This document shows positions 16,342-24,603 of a stretch of 64,000 bases of DNA, one piece after another. The stretch comes from Rhodobacter capsulatus (GTDB lineage Bacteria > Pseudomonadota > Alphaproteobacteria > Rhodobacterales > Rhodobacteraceae). Made by a program: the position numbers and the translations under genes. Below the pieces are notes generated by a model, which was given only the letters and a program-made list of their open reading frames with translations, was not told the origin of the DNA and did no database searches. Numbering within the stretch: position 1 is the first letter of the stretch; every line of letters begins with the position of its first letter. The DNA lies in contig NZ_SWJZ01000007.1 of assembly GCF_005144475.1 (NCBI RefSeq), positions 1 to 64,000 on the forward strand, in the 5' to 3' direction.

Positions 16342-17547
16342 TTATCCGACCAGGTTGAAACCGGGGCCATAGGGGTATTTCGTGATGTCCTCGGCGCCGT
16401 CTTCGCCGATCACCAGAATGTCGTGTTCCCGGTAGCCGCCCGCGCCGGGCATGCCTGCGGGCAGGGTCAGCATCGGCTCCATCGAAATCACCATGCCGGG
16501 TTCCAGCACGGTGTCGATGTCTTCGCGCAGTTCCAGCCCCGCCTCGCGGCCGTAGTAATGCGACAGCACGCCGAAGGAATGGCCATAGCCGAAGGTGCGA
16601 TACTGCAGCAGGTCGCGGTCCGCGAAGAAGGCGTTGATCTTCTGCGTCACCTCGGAACAGACGGCGCCCGGCACCAGCAGCGACATGCCGTATTCATGCG
16701 CGGCGAGGTTCGCCTCCCAGATCTTCAGGCTGGCCGGATCGACCTCGCCCAGGAACATCGTGCGTTCGAGCGCGGTGTAATAGCCCGAGATCATCGGGAA
16801 GCAGTTGAGGCTGAGAATGTCGCCGCGTTTCAGCACCCGCCCCGTCACCGGGTTGTGCGCGCCGTCGGTGTTCAGCCCGGACTGGAACCAGACCCAGGTG
16901 TCGCGGTATTCGGCCTCGGGGAAGCGTTTGGCGATCTCGGCCTCCATCGCGTCGCGGCCCGCCATGGCGACGTCGATTTCCCGGATGCCTTCCCGGATCG
17001 TGTCGCGGATCGCATAGCCGCCGACATCGGCCACCGCGGCGCCGTGGGTGATCAGCGCGATCTCGGCCTCGGATTTCACCAGCCGTTGCGTCATCGTCGC
17101 GGGCGCGATGTCCAATCCGCGTTTCGGCTTCAGGAAGTGGCTGAACTTTTCCGCGTTCAGCATGGTCAGGTGGTCGGCCTCGCAGCCCACGGCCTTGCCC
17201 GTGCCGATCACATGGACGACGGCGCGCCAGTAATTGTCGCGCGCCCAGTCGGTATAGGTCAGGCTTTCGCCATGGCAGCGCCGCCACGGCTGCCCGGCGT
17301 CGATCCCGGCCGAGATCACCACGGACCGGTCGCGCGTCACCACCAGCCCGTAGGGGCGGCCGAAGCTGCAGTAAAGGAAGCCCGAGTAATAGGCGATGTT
17401 GTGCATCGAGGTCAGCAGCACGGCATCAAGGCCGTGCAGCTCCATGATGTCGCGCAGGCCCGCCAGACGGGCCTCGTATTCGGCGGCCGCGAAGGGCAGC
17501 ACCGCCTTGGGGCCGTTTTCGCAGGTGTAGAATTCGGGTCTTTGCAT
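16342..17547 (-). CDS. creatinase (creatine amidinohydrolase)
   Basis: This is a 401-residue M24 'pita-bread' fold enzyme closely resembling Pseudomonas creatinase, which hydrolyses creatine to sarcosine and urea. Conserved stretches include YYSGFLYCSFGRPY, GQPWRR, TWVWFQSGLNTDGAHNP with the catalytic-type His231, and the C-terminal GYGHSFG, REAGLELREDID and ITKYPYGP. The metal-ligand set of M24 aminopeptidases is not expected in creatinases. The start at 17547 follows AAGGACAG. No creatininase, urease or sarcosine oxidase genes are adjacent. Identification is strong, though related hydrolases could have shifted specificity. Confidence 0.88.
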   Translation of the reverse strand: MQRPEFYTCENGPKAVLPFAAAEYEARLAGLRDIMELHGLDAVLLTSMHNIAYYSGFLYCSFGRPYGLVVTRDRSVVISAGIDAGQPWRRCHGESLTYTDWARDNYWRAVVHVIGTGKAVGCEADHLTMLNAEKFSHFLKPKRGLDIAPATMTQRLVKSEAEIALITHGAAVADVGGYAIRDTIREGIREIDVAMAGRDAMEAEIAKRFPEAEYRDTWVWFQSGLNTDGAHNPVTGRVLKRGDILSLNCFPMISGYYTALERTMFLGEVDPASLKIWEANLAAHEYGMSLLVPGAVCSEVTQKINAFFADRDLLQYRTFGYGHSFGVLSHYYGREAGLELREDIDTVLEPGMVISMEPMLTLPAGMPGAGGYREHDILVIGEDGAEDITKYPYGPGFNLVG

Positions 17548-17889
17548 GATCTGTCCTTTGGGCCCGTGGGACCCCGAAAGATCCCGGCGTTCAGGACGTA
17601 GGCGGGAGATCCCCGCAAGCATCGGGCAGATGGCCCGGTGGCGACGCCATCGCCACGGCTCGGGGCAAGCATGCCAAAGGGCAGGGCGGCTGGCAAGGGG
17701 CTTGGGGAGGGGGGCGTGCCGCGTGTCATGGCCGAGGCCATCGCCGAGGCCACGCGCAGCATTTGCCCCGCGACCGCCGGGGGCCCGAAGGCCCTCGGCC
17801 AGCGCCCGCCCCGCTCATGGCGGGCGCTGGCCTCTGTTGTGCCTTGCACAAGCGGTCTTGCGACCGTCGTTGCGTCTCGGGCGGCAGGC
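17548..17889. other. 342-bp intergenic region
   Basis: This gap between the RND gene end and the creatinase start contains the dispersed repeat copy B (17729-17837) and otherwise GC-rich DNA. I see no convincing gene in it and no clear promoter boxes for the creatinase gene. Confidence 0.6.
17729..17837 (-). repeat. dispersed GC-rich hairpin repeat, copy B
   Basis: This is the inverted-orientation partner of bases 6097-6229, lacking an internal block. It contains a perfect 14-bp inverted repeat (GGCCAGCGCCCGCC and GGCGGGCGCTGGCC around an eight-base loop) plus a second hairpin in GCCGGGGGCCC-type sequence. It follows the stop of the RND gene on the minus strand. Confidence 0.8.
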
Positions 17890-20800
17890 TCAGCCCGCCG
17901 CCAGCCGTTTTTCCTCGGCGGCCTTCATCGCCGCATCCGAGGGCGCGATGAAGGTGTAGAACATCGGCACGACGAAGAGCGTGAACATCGTCCCGATCAG
18001 CAGGCCCGAGAACATCACGATCCCCATCGCCTCGCGCGCCGCCGCCCCCGCGCCATCGGCGATCACCAGCGGCACGACGGCCAGCGCCATCGCGGCGGTG
18101 GTCATCAGGATCGGCCGCAACCGGGTCTTCGCTGCGAGAACGATGGCGTCCTGCCGGTTCAGCCCGTGGTGCTCGCGCTGCTGGTTGGCGAATTCCACCA
18201 TCAGGATGCCGTGCTTGGTGATCAGCCCGATCAGCGTGATCATCCCCACCTGGGAATAGATGTTCAGCGTGCCAAGCCCGAGGTTGAGTGGCAGCACCGC
18301 GCCGAAGATCGTCAGCGGCACCGACATCAGGATGATGAAGGGGTCGCGGAAGCTCTCGAATTGCGCGGCCAGCACCAGATAGATCACCAGAACCGCGGCG
18401 GCAAAGGCGATCATCAGCGTGTTGCCCTGGGTCTGTTCCAGCCGCGACTGGCCGGAATAATCCAGGAAGAAGCCCTCGGGCATCACCTCGTTCGCGATCT
18501 GGATGATCGCCGCCAGCCCGTCACCCGAGGATTGCCCGGGGATCGGCAGCGCCGAAATCGTCGCCGAATTCAGCTGGTTGAACTGCTCCACCTTCGAGGC
18601 CATCGAGCCGGTGTCGATCTTCACCACGGACGACAGCGGCACCATCTCGCCGCTGGCGGCGCGGACGAAATAGCGGCCCAGATCCTCGGGGTTGCCGCGG
18701 TAGTCCTTGGGCACCTGCAAGATGATGTCATAGCTGTTGGAATCGCGGTCGAACTGCGCCACCGCGCCGCCGCCGACCAGCAGGCCCAGCGTCGCCCCGA
18801 TGTCCGAGATCGGCACGTTCAGCGCCGCCGCCCGGTCGCGGTCGATCGTCACCCGGACCTCGGGCGCATCGAAGCTCAGCGAGTTCTGCACGAAGATGAA
18901 CTTGTGCGTCGCCTGCGCCCTTTGCCGGATTTCCTCGGCCACTTCGGCGACCCGGTCCGCCCCGTAGATCGACTGCACCACCACGGAAATCGGCAGCCCG
19001 CCGCCCGCGCCCGGCAGGGTGGGGGGGGCAAAGGCGAAGCCCTCCATGCCGGTCGAGGCGTCGATCGCGGCCTGAATGTCCTTTTGCACCTGTTCCTGCG
19101 AGCGGTCGCGGTCCGCCCATTTGTCGAGCGCCCAGATATAGATCCCCATGCTGTCCGAGCCGCCGAAACCGGCGATCGAAAAGGCGGTGCGGACCTCGGA
19201 GATGTCCTTGGTCGCCTGTCCCAGCCGGTCGATGTAATGCGCGGTATAATCGGCGGTGGCATAGCGCGGCGCCTGCACCATGGCGATCACCGCGCCCTGA
19301 TCCTCGTCGGGGGCCAGTTCGGTCGCGGTGCGCTGGAACATGAAGCCCATCGTGCCGACCAGAACCGCGACCACCAGCAGCGTCACCGGCCGGTATTTCA
19401 GCGACCCGGCAACGCGGCGTTCGTAGAAATTCGCAAACCGCTCGAAGGTGCGGTCGACGAAGGCGGCAAAGCCGGTGGCATGGCCCTCTTTCAGGATGCG
19501 ACCCGCCATCATCGGCGTGATCGTCAGTGCGATCACCCCCGACAGGATCACCGACCCCGCAAGAGTGAAGGCGAATTCGCGAAACAGCGCCCCCGTCACG
19601 CCCCCGGTAAAGGCCAAGGGCGAGAGCACGGCGGCCAGCGTGATCGTCATCGCGACGACGGCGCCGGTGATCTCCTTCATCCCCTGCACGGCGGCGGGGA
19701 TCGGTTTCATCCCGTCTTCTTCCATGTGGCGGTGGATGTTTTCCACCACGACGATCGCGTCATCGACGACCAGCCCGATCGCCAGCACCATGGCGAGCAG
19801 CGTCAAAAGGTTGATCGAATACCCAAGCGCCAGCAGCACCGCCATCACGCCCACCAGCGAGAGCGGGATGGTGACGATCGGCATCGCCACCGAGCGGATC
19901 GAGCCAAGGAACAGCAAGATCACCACGACGACGATGGCGACGGCCTCGGCGATGGTCTTGAACACCTCGGTGATCGAGGCGGAGATCTGTTCGGTCGTGT
20001 CATAGACCAGCTCGATCGTCATGCCCTCGGGCAGGGTGTCGGCGATCTTCGGCAGCTCCGCGCGCACCGCGGCGGCGGTATCGAGCGGGTTGGCCGAGGG
20101 CGTCTGCGACAGGCCGATGAAGGTCCCCCGCGCGCCGTTGAAGGTGACGATCTCGCCGCTGTCATCCGAGGCAAGTTCCACCCGCGCCACATCGCGCAGC
20201 CGCACCACCGCATCGCCCTCGGCGCGGATCGGCAGGGCACCGAAGGCCTCGGGGGTTTGCAGCGTCGATTTCAGCGTGATCGACTTGGTGACGAATTCGT
20301 TCTCGGTCTTGCCGGGCGCGGCCAGATAGTTGGAGGCCTTGATCGCCGCCAGAACTTCCGAAGCAGTCACGCCCCGCGCCGCCAGCTTCATCGGGTCAAG
20401 CCAGACCCGCATCGCGTAATTCGCCGCGCCGATCACCTCGATTTCCGCAACGCCCGGAATCGTCGACATGCGCGGCCGGACCACCCGTTCCAGATATTCG
20501 GTCAGCTGTTCCGTCGTCATGTTCGGGTTCAGCGCCGCCAGATACATCAGCGCAAAGGTCTGGCCGGTGCCCTTGACGATCACCGGATCCTCGGCCTCCG
20601 AAGGCAGCTGCCCGCGCACCTGCTGCACCTTCGACAGAACCTCGGTCAGGGCGGTGTCGGGATCTGCGCCCAGCTTCATGTTGACCGAGACCTGCGACAC
20701 CGAGGGCATCGAGGTCGAGGTCACGTAGTCGATGTTTTCCGTCGTGGCGACGGCGGCCGAAATCGGCGCGGTGATGAAGCCCTGGATCAGCTCGGGGGCG

Positions 20801-20961
20801 GCGCCGGGATAGGTGGTGGTGATGGTGACGACGGTCTCGTCCACCTTCGGATATTGCCGCACCGGCAGGCTCATGAAGGCCTGAAAGCCCAGCAGCAGCA
20901 TGAAGGCGCCCAGCACCATCGACAGGACGGGGCGGCGGATGAAGAGTTCGGAAAAATGCAT
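17890..20961 (-). CDS. RND efflux pump inner-membrane subunit (HAE1 family)
   Basis: This is a 1023-residue proton-driven exporter of the AcrB/MexF type. An N-terminal membrane helix begins at residue 10. Two large periplasmic loops separate twelve helices. The proton-relay aspartates occur as GLVVDDAIVVVENIHR in helix 4, and GSIRSVAMPI and FRDPFIILMSVPLTI loops are typical. It is read 10 bp after the adaptor gene, so the two form an operon. No outer-membrane TolC-like gene is adjacent. Substrates are unknown, but drugs, solvents or dyes are usual for the family. Confidence 0.95.
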   Translation of the reverse strand: MHFSELFIRRPVLSMVLGAFMLLLGFQAFMSLPVRQYPKVDETVVTITTTYPGAAPELIQGFITAPISAAVATTENIDYVTSTSMPSVSQVSVNMKLGADPDTALTEVLSKVQQVRGQLPSEAEDPVIVKGTGQTFALMYLAALNPNMTTEQLTEYLERVVRPRMSTIPGVAEIEVIGAANYAMRVWLDPMKLAARGVTASEVLAAIKASNYLAAPGKTENEFVTKSITLKSTLQTPEAFGALPIRAEGDAVVRLRDVARVELASDDSGEIVTFNGARGTFIGLSQTPSANPLDTAAAVRAELPKIADTLPEGMTIELVYDTTEQISASITEVFKTIAEAVAIVVVVILLFLGSIRSVAMPIVTIPLSLVGVMAVLLALGYSINLLTLLAMVLAIGLVVDDAIVVVENIHRHMEEDGMKPIPAAVQGMKEITGAVVAMTITLAAVLSPLAFTGGVTGALFREFAFTLAGSVILSGVIALTITPMMAGRILKEGHATGFAAFVDRTFERFANFYERRVAGSLKYRPVTLLVVAVLVGTMGFMFQRTATELAPDEDQGAVIAMVQAPRYATADYTAHYIDRLGQATKDISEVRTAFSIAGFGGSDSMGIYIWALDKWADRDRSQEQVQKDIQAAIDASTGMEGFAFAPPTLPGAGGGLPISVVVQSIYGADRVAEVAEEIRQRAQATHKFIFVQNSLSFDAPEVRVTIDRDRAAALNVPISDIGATLGLLVGGGAVAQFDRDSNSYDIILQVPKDYRGNPEDLGRYFVRAASGEMVPLSSVVKIDTGSMASKVEQFNQLNSATISALPIPGQSSGDGLAAIIQIANEVMPEGFFLDYSGQSRLEQTQGNTLMIAFAAAVLVIYLVLAAQFESFRDPFIILMSVPLTIFGAVLPLNLGLGTLNIYSQVGMITLIGLITKHGILMVEFANQQREHHGLNRQDAIVLAAKTRLRPILMTTAAMALAVVPLVIADGAGAAAREAMGIVMFSGLLIGTMFTLFVVPMFYTFIAPSDAAMKAAEEKRLAAG

Positions 20962-20971
20962 CCCGCGGCCC

Positions 20972-22084
20972 TCAGTTTCCGCCCACGCCGGGCAGGGATT
21001 GCGAATTGTCGATCGTGACCGTCGCGCCCGAGGACAGCTTGTTCTGCCCCGCGTTCACCACCAGATCGCCCGATTGCAGCCCGGTGCGGATCTCGACCTT
21101 GTCGTCGAAATGCCGGCCCACCTTGATGAAGACCTGCCGCGCATGCAGCCCGGCCGTGTCCGATCCTTCGGCCTTTTCCTCGCGCACGACAAAGACGCTG
21201 TCGCCGTAAAGGCTGGAGGACACCACCGTCTGCGGCAGCGCGATCACGTCCTTTTCGACCGGCAGCGCCACGCGCACCCGCAGGAACTGGCCGGGCGTCA
21301 GCTTCTCGCCCTCGTTCGGCACATCTGCGCGCAAGGTCACCAGCCGCGAATTCGGGTCGATCTTCGGCTCGATGCCGGTGATCTTGCCCTCGACAGAGAC
21401 ATCGCCCACTTCCGAGGTCACGGTGACCGCCATCCCGGGCGTGACCAGCGCGACATCGCTTTCGGTCAGGGTGAAATCGACCCGCATCCGCGAGCGGTCC
21501 TGCAGCGTCGCAAAGACGGTGCCCGGCGTCACATAGGACCCGATCTCGATCTTCGGAATCCCGATCGTGCCCGCAAAGGGCGCGGTCAGCTGCTTCGTCG
21601 AAAGCGTCGCTTCCAGTTTCGCCACGGTGGCGCGGGCCTCGATCGCCGCCGCCTCCGCCTCATCCAGCGCCGAGGTCGCCGAAACGCCCTTTTGCCGCAG
21701 TTCCTTGGCCCGGGCCAGCGCGGTTTCGGCCAGCGTCAGCGCGGCCCGCGCCGAATCCAGATCGGCGCGTTCCTGCCGGTCGTCGATCTGCACCAGCGCC
21801 TGACCCTTTTCGATGCGGTCATTCGCGGCAAAGCGGATCTCGCGCACGATGCCCGCGGCTTCGGTGGCCAGATCGGTGCCCTTCACGGCGGCGGCGGTGC
21901 CGATCGCCGCGAGGCCGGGTTGCCAGTCGGCCGCAACCACCTTGGTCACCGAGACGGCGACGGGCGGGGCCTTCATGTTGGCGAAGATGCCGGCGATCAT
22001 CTTGCCGACAAACAGGTTGTAGCCGATGATCCCCCCCGCCACGATGACAAGGGCGACAATGGCGATGAGCAGACGTTTGATCAT
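20972..22084 (-). CDS. RND efflux periplasmic adaptor (membrane fusion protein)
   Basis: This is a 370-residue adaptor of the HlyD/AcrA type linking the inner-membrane pump to an outer-membrane channel. An N-terminal membrane anchor (about 1-28) is followed by a lipoyl-like domain, an Ala-rich coiled-coil hairpin (about 95-150) and beta-barrel domains. The start at 22084 places the anchor at the N-terminus. It is first in the two-gene efflux operon. No local regulator is adjacent. Confidence 0.93.
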   Translation of the reverse strand: MIKRLLIAIVALVIVAGGIIGYNLFVGKMIAGIFANMKAPPVAVSVTKVVAADWQPGLAAIGTAAAVKGTDLATEAAGIVREIRFAANDRIEKGQALVQIDDRQERADLDSARAALTLAETALARAKELRQKGVSATSALDEAEAAAIEARATVAKLEATLSTKQLTAPFAGTIGIPKIEIGSYVTPGTVFATLQDRSRMRVDFTLTESDVALVTPGMAVTVTSEVGDVSVEGKITGIEPKIDPNSRLVTLRADVPNEGEKLTPGQFLRVRVALPVEKDVIALPQTVVSSSLYGDSVFVVREEKAEGSDTAGLHARQVFIKVGRHFDDKVEIRTGLQSGDLVVNAGQNKLSSGATVTIDNSQSLPGVGGN

Positions 22085-22312
22085 GGGCGGCTCCGCAGTC
22101 GGGACGTGAACAGGCGCGACACAAAGCCACGCATCCCCGCTCGGACAGGCTCGGAGCGGGAGGTTTCTCGGCTCAACATGTGGTGCGAAAAGCCGAAAGA
22201 CAAGCCACCGGATTCCTGCAATTCCGCACAGTTGCCCCGCCGCCCCGCTTTGGCCCGAAACCGGCGCGGATCGCCCCGCCGCGGGGGCGAAACTCTGCCC
22301 CAACGGGTCACT

Positions 22313-22327
22313 TTAACGCTTGATTAA
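22313..22327. promoter_or_regulatory. perfect CtrA-type site (TTAA-N7-TTAA)
   Basis: TTAA at 22313-22316 and TTAA at 22324-22327 are separated by exactly seven bases, the full consensus for the alphaproteobacterial regulator CtrA. In this GC-rich DNA such a match is rare. It lies 55 bp before the lipoprotein start at 22383 and 229 bp from the divergent efflux operon start. Control of the lipoprotein gene is inferred. Confidence 0.6.
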
Positions 22328-22382
22328 CCAGAATGCGTCAAGCTGGGCCCGTGCCGTCCGCCCGCCCCGCCCGGAGGTTGCG

Positions 22383-22787
22383 ATGCTGTCCGACCCGATT
22401 GTCCCCTGCCTGCCTGTCGATTCCGCCTCTGGTCCCGTCGCGACGCCGCGGCGGCTTCCGGCATCGCGGCTGTGCGGGACGCTGCTTTGGGCGCTGCTGC
22501 TTTCGGGCTGCGGCGCCTCGCCCGCGCCGCCGTTCTTTGGCGCCACCCGGCACGATGTCACGCTGCAGGGCATTCGTTTTGCGGTTCTGGTGAAGGGCGA
22601 AAACGCCGAGGTGATCCGGCTGGGCTATCTGTCGCGCGCCGCGCGCGGGGCGGTGCCGGGGCTGATGACCGTCGCGGCCGAGCAGGCCTCGGGCTGCAAG
22701 GTCACCGGACCTGCCGCGGGGATCTACCGCTCGCCCTCGCTGCCCGGCGACACCGGAGAGGCGCGGTTCCAGCTGGATTGCCCCTGA
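22383..22787 (+). CDS. putative lipoprotein, 134 aa
   Basis: This is a 134-residue protein with a late lipobox (LLLSGC, Cys43) preceded by a long N-terminal region that includes a proline-rich part and a hydrophobic stretch (LLWALLL). The mature part is about 90 residues with two Cys that could form a disulfide (positions about 112 and 133). I recognise no family. The start at 22383 follows GGAGG. A CtrA-type site upstream hints at cell-cycle- or motility-type control. Confidence 0.65.
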   Translation: MLSDPIVPCLPVDSASGPVATPRRLPASRLCGTLLWALLLSGCGASPAPPFFGATRHDVTLQGIRFAVLVKGENAEVIRLGYLSRAARGAVPGLMTVAAEQASGCKVTGPAAGIYRSPSLPGDTGEARFQLDCP

Positions 22788-22848
22788 CGGAGACCACGCG
22801 GCTGCGGCGTTCCGTCGCGGCCTGACGGCGGGGCTGTCGCGGCCTGGC

Positions 22849-22888
22849 ATGACCCAGATCAAGGCCGGGTCACGTGCAAACATAGCAT
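22849..22888 (+). promoter_or_regulatory. FNR-type site and -10 box for 60-aa gene
   Basis: ATGACCCAGATCAA at 22849-22862 matches the FNR consensus at 8 of 10 positions with a perfect ATCAA half. TAGCAT at 22883-22888 is a fair -10 box, centred 30 bp downstream, so the site would sit near -40. The start codon is 61 bp from the site, the same distance as at the DUF6455 pair. Confidence 0.5.
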
Positions 22889-22922
22889 CTTTTGCATGAA
22901 ACGCGCTGCACCGGAGGAACCC

Positions 22923-23105
22923 ATGACCCGCCTTTTTGGCATCATCTACGCCCTTGTCGGCCCGACCGTGGCCGGCGTTCTCATCGTCGTGGCGCTGACG
23001 ATGAACATGTATGACATGAAAACGATGATCTATGCCGCCGTCATCGGCTTTGTCGCGGCCCTGCCCGTCGCCTGGATCGTGGCGGGCAAGATCAACGAGG
23101 CCTGA
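22923..23105 (+). CDS. small membrane protein, 60 aa
   Basis: This is a 60-residue protein with two hydrophobic segments (about 5-27 and 36-55) and short charged ends, so it should be an inner-membrane hairpin. It starts 61 bp after an FNR-like site, and the start codon follows GGAGGAACCC. I recognise no family. A cytochrome b561 gene follows 138 bp later on the same strand. A low-oxygen membrane or respiratory accessory role is conjecture. Confidence 0.6.
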   Translation: MTRLFGIIYALVGPTVAGVLIVVALTMNMYDMKTMIYAAVIGFVAALPVAWIVAGKINEA

Positions 23106-23243
23106 TCCCGGATCGATCGGCCGCGGGCCGTGGCGCCGGGACGGGGGCCGCGCCTGCGCTGATCTATCCGCTTGCGGGGCGAGAGGGGCTGTGCAAGCCT
23201 TTCCTGCCCCGTTTCATTTCCGGAAACCCGCCAGGAGGTCCCC

Positions 23244-23732
23244 ATGCCCGTTTCCCAAGGATACAGCCGCACCCAGATCCTGCTGCACTGGGCGGTTGCC
23301 GTGCTGATCATTCCGCAATTCCTGCTGGGCGAGAACATCGCCGAGGCCTTCGGCAAATGGATGTCGAACGAGCCCACCCCCTTCAACCCGGCCGTGGTCT
23401 TCCATGTGATGACCGGCCTGACGATCTGTGCGCTGGTGATCTGGCGTCTGGTGCTGCGCCTGCGCCACGGCGCCCCCGCGCCGCTCGATTCGGGCAGCCC
23501 GGTGATGAACAAGGTCGCTTCGGGCGTGCAGCACACGATGTATCTTGTGCTGGCGCTGATGGTGGTCAGCGGCGCCACCGCCTGGTTCGGTCTGGTCGGC
23601 CCGGCCGCCGGTGTGCACAACGTGCTGAAACTGGTGCTGCTGCTGTTGATCCTGATCCATGTCGCCGGTGCGGTGAAGGGTCAGTTCGTGCTGAAGAACC
23701 ACATCATCCGCCGGATGATGAAGGCCGAATAA
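23244..23732 (+). CDS. cytochrome b561
   Basis: This is a 162-residue inner-membrane di-heme b-type cytochrome of the bacterial b561 family, which shuttles electrons from quinol to periplasmic acceptors or superoxide. Four hydrophobic helices are visible. Candidate heme-ligand histidines are in LLHWAVA (about residue 15), FHVMTG (about 54), VQHTMY and LIHVAGA. It converges on the esterase gene with 6 bp between stop codons. The start at 23244 follows AGGAGG. Confidence 0.9.
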   Translation: MPVSQGYSRTQILLHWAVAVLIIPQFLLGENIAEAFGKWMSNEPTPFNPAVVFHVMTGLTICALVIWRLVLRLRHGAPAPLDSGSPVMNKVASGVQHTMYLVLALMVVSGATAWFGLVGPAAGVHNVLKLVLLLLILIHVAGAVKGQFVLKNHIIRRMMKAE

Positions 23733-23738
23733 GCGGTC

Positions 23739-24521
23739 CTATCGGCCAAGGAAGCTTTCCACGGCCGTTTCCACCTCGCGCGGGCGTTCGGCATGCAGCC
23801 AGTGGCCCGCGCCTGCGACGGATTGGAAATCCGCGTGCGGGAAAAGCGCGCGGATTTTTTCATGGCTTTCGGGGCGGACATAATCCGAAGCCGCGCCATA
23901 AAGGAACAGCGTCGGCCCGTCGAAGGGTTTGGCGCCTGTGGGCAGGGGCGCGGGCCAATCCAGGATCGCGGAGAGGTTCGCCGCCAGCGCCGTCAGGTTG
24001 AACTTCCAGCGCACCGGCCCCTCGCGCAGCTCCAGCGATTGCAGCAAAAAGGCCCGGGTGCCGGGGTCTTGCACCGTCTCGGCCAGACGGCGGTCGGCTT
24101 CGCTGCGCGTCGTCAGATCATCGAGCTTCATCGCCTGCATCGCCGCGATCAACCCGGCATGGCTGGCGCCGTGGGAATAGGGCACCGGGGCCATGTCGGC
24201 CACCACCAGCCGCGCGACGAGAGCCGGCCGGGTCAGCGCAAGCCACATCGCCGCCTTGCCGCCCATCGAATGCCCCATCACGTCGCAGGCGCGGCCCTCG
24301 GCCTCGATCACCGCGGCCAGATCGGCGGCCAGATCGGGATAGGTGTGGCTGTCATTCCAGAAACTGTCGCCGTGATTGCGCAGATCCAGCGCCAGCACCT
24401 TGCGCCCGGCGGAAAGCCGTTTTGCAATGACGCCCCAATTCCGGCCCGAGCCGAAAAGACCCGGGGCAATCAAGAGCGGCGGCAGGGCGGTGTCGGGGCC
24501 ATGGGCGGTAAAACTCAGCAT
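23739..24521 (-). CDS. alpha/beta-fold hydrolase (YbfF-like esterase)
   Basis: This is a 260-residue alpha/beta hydrolase. The nucleophile elbow is GHSMGG with Ser85; the catalytic His is in GAGHWLH near residue 240, with an acidic residue between in the ASDYVRPE region. The N-terminal segment LLIAPGLFGSGRNWG and the motif LDLRNHGDS are typical of the YbfF/acyl-CoA-esterase branch. It has no signal peptide, so it is cytosolic. The substrate is unknown; small acyl esters are usual for the group. Confidence 0.9.
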   Translation of the reverse strand: MLSFTAHGPDTALPPLLIAPGLFGSGRNWGVIAKRLSAGRKVLALDLRNHGDSFWNDSHTYPDLAADLAAVIEAEGRACDVMGHSMGGKAAMWLALTRPALVARLVVADMAPVPYSHGASHAGLIAAMQAMKLDDLTTRSEADRRLAETVQDPGTRAFLLQSLELREGPVRWKFNLTALAANLSAILDWPAPLPTGAKPFDGPTLFLYGAASDYVRPESHEKIRALFPHADFQSVAGAGHWLHAERPREVETAVESFLGR

Positions 24522-24560
24522 GGCCCGGGTCTAGCGCGCAGGCGGCGGCCGGACAATGAA

Positions 24561-24586
24561 AAAGGCCCCCGAAACCGGGGGCCTTT
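24561..24586 (-). terminator. intrinsic terminator of glyA
   Basis: AAAGGCCCCC at 24561-24570 pairs with GGGGGCCTTT at 24577-24586 around a six-base loop. On the minus strand the stem is followed by TTTTT, so this is a classic rho-independent terminator 18 bp after the glyA stop. Confidence 0.85.
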
Positions 24587-24603
24587 CCGATCTGCTGACG
24601 CGA

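Noticed and set aside
17638-21018. A 1126-codon open frame on the plus strand across the RND gene
   Set aside because: It is the antisense of the RND pump gene, is dominated by Arg, His, Asp and Gln, and has no recognisable domain.
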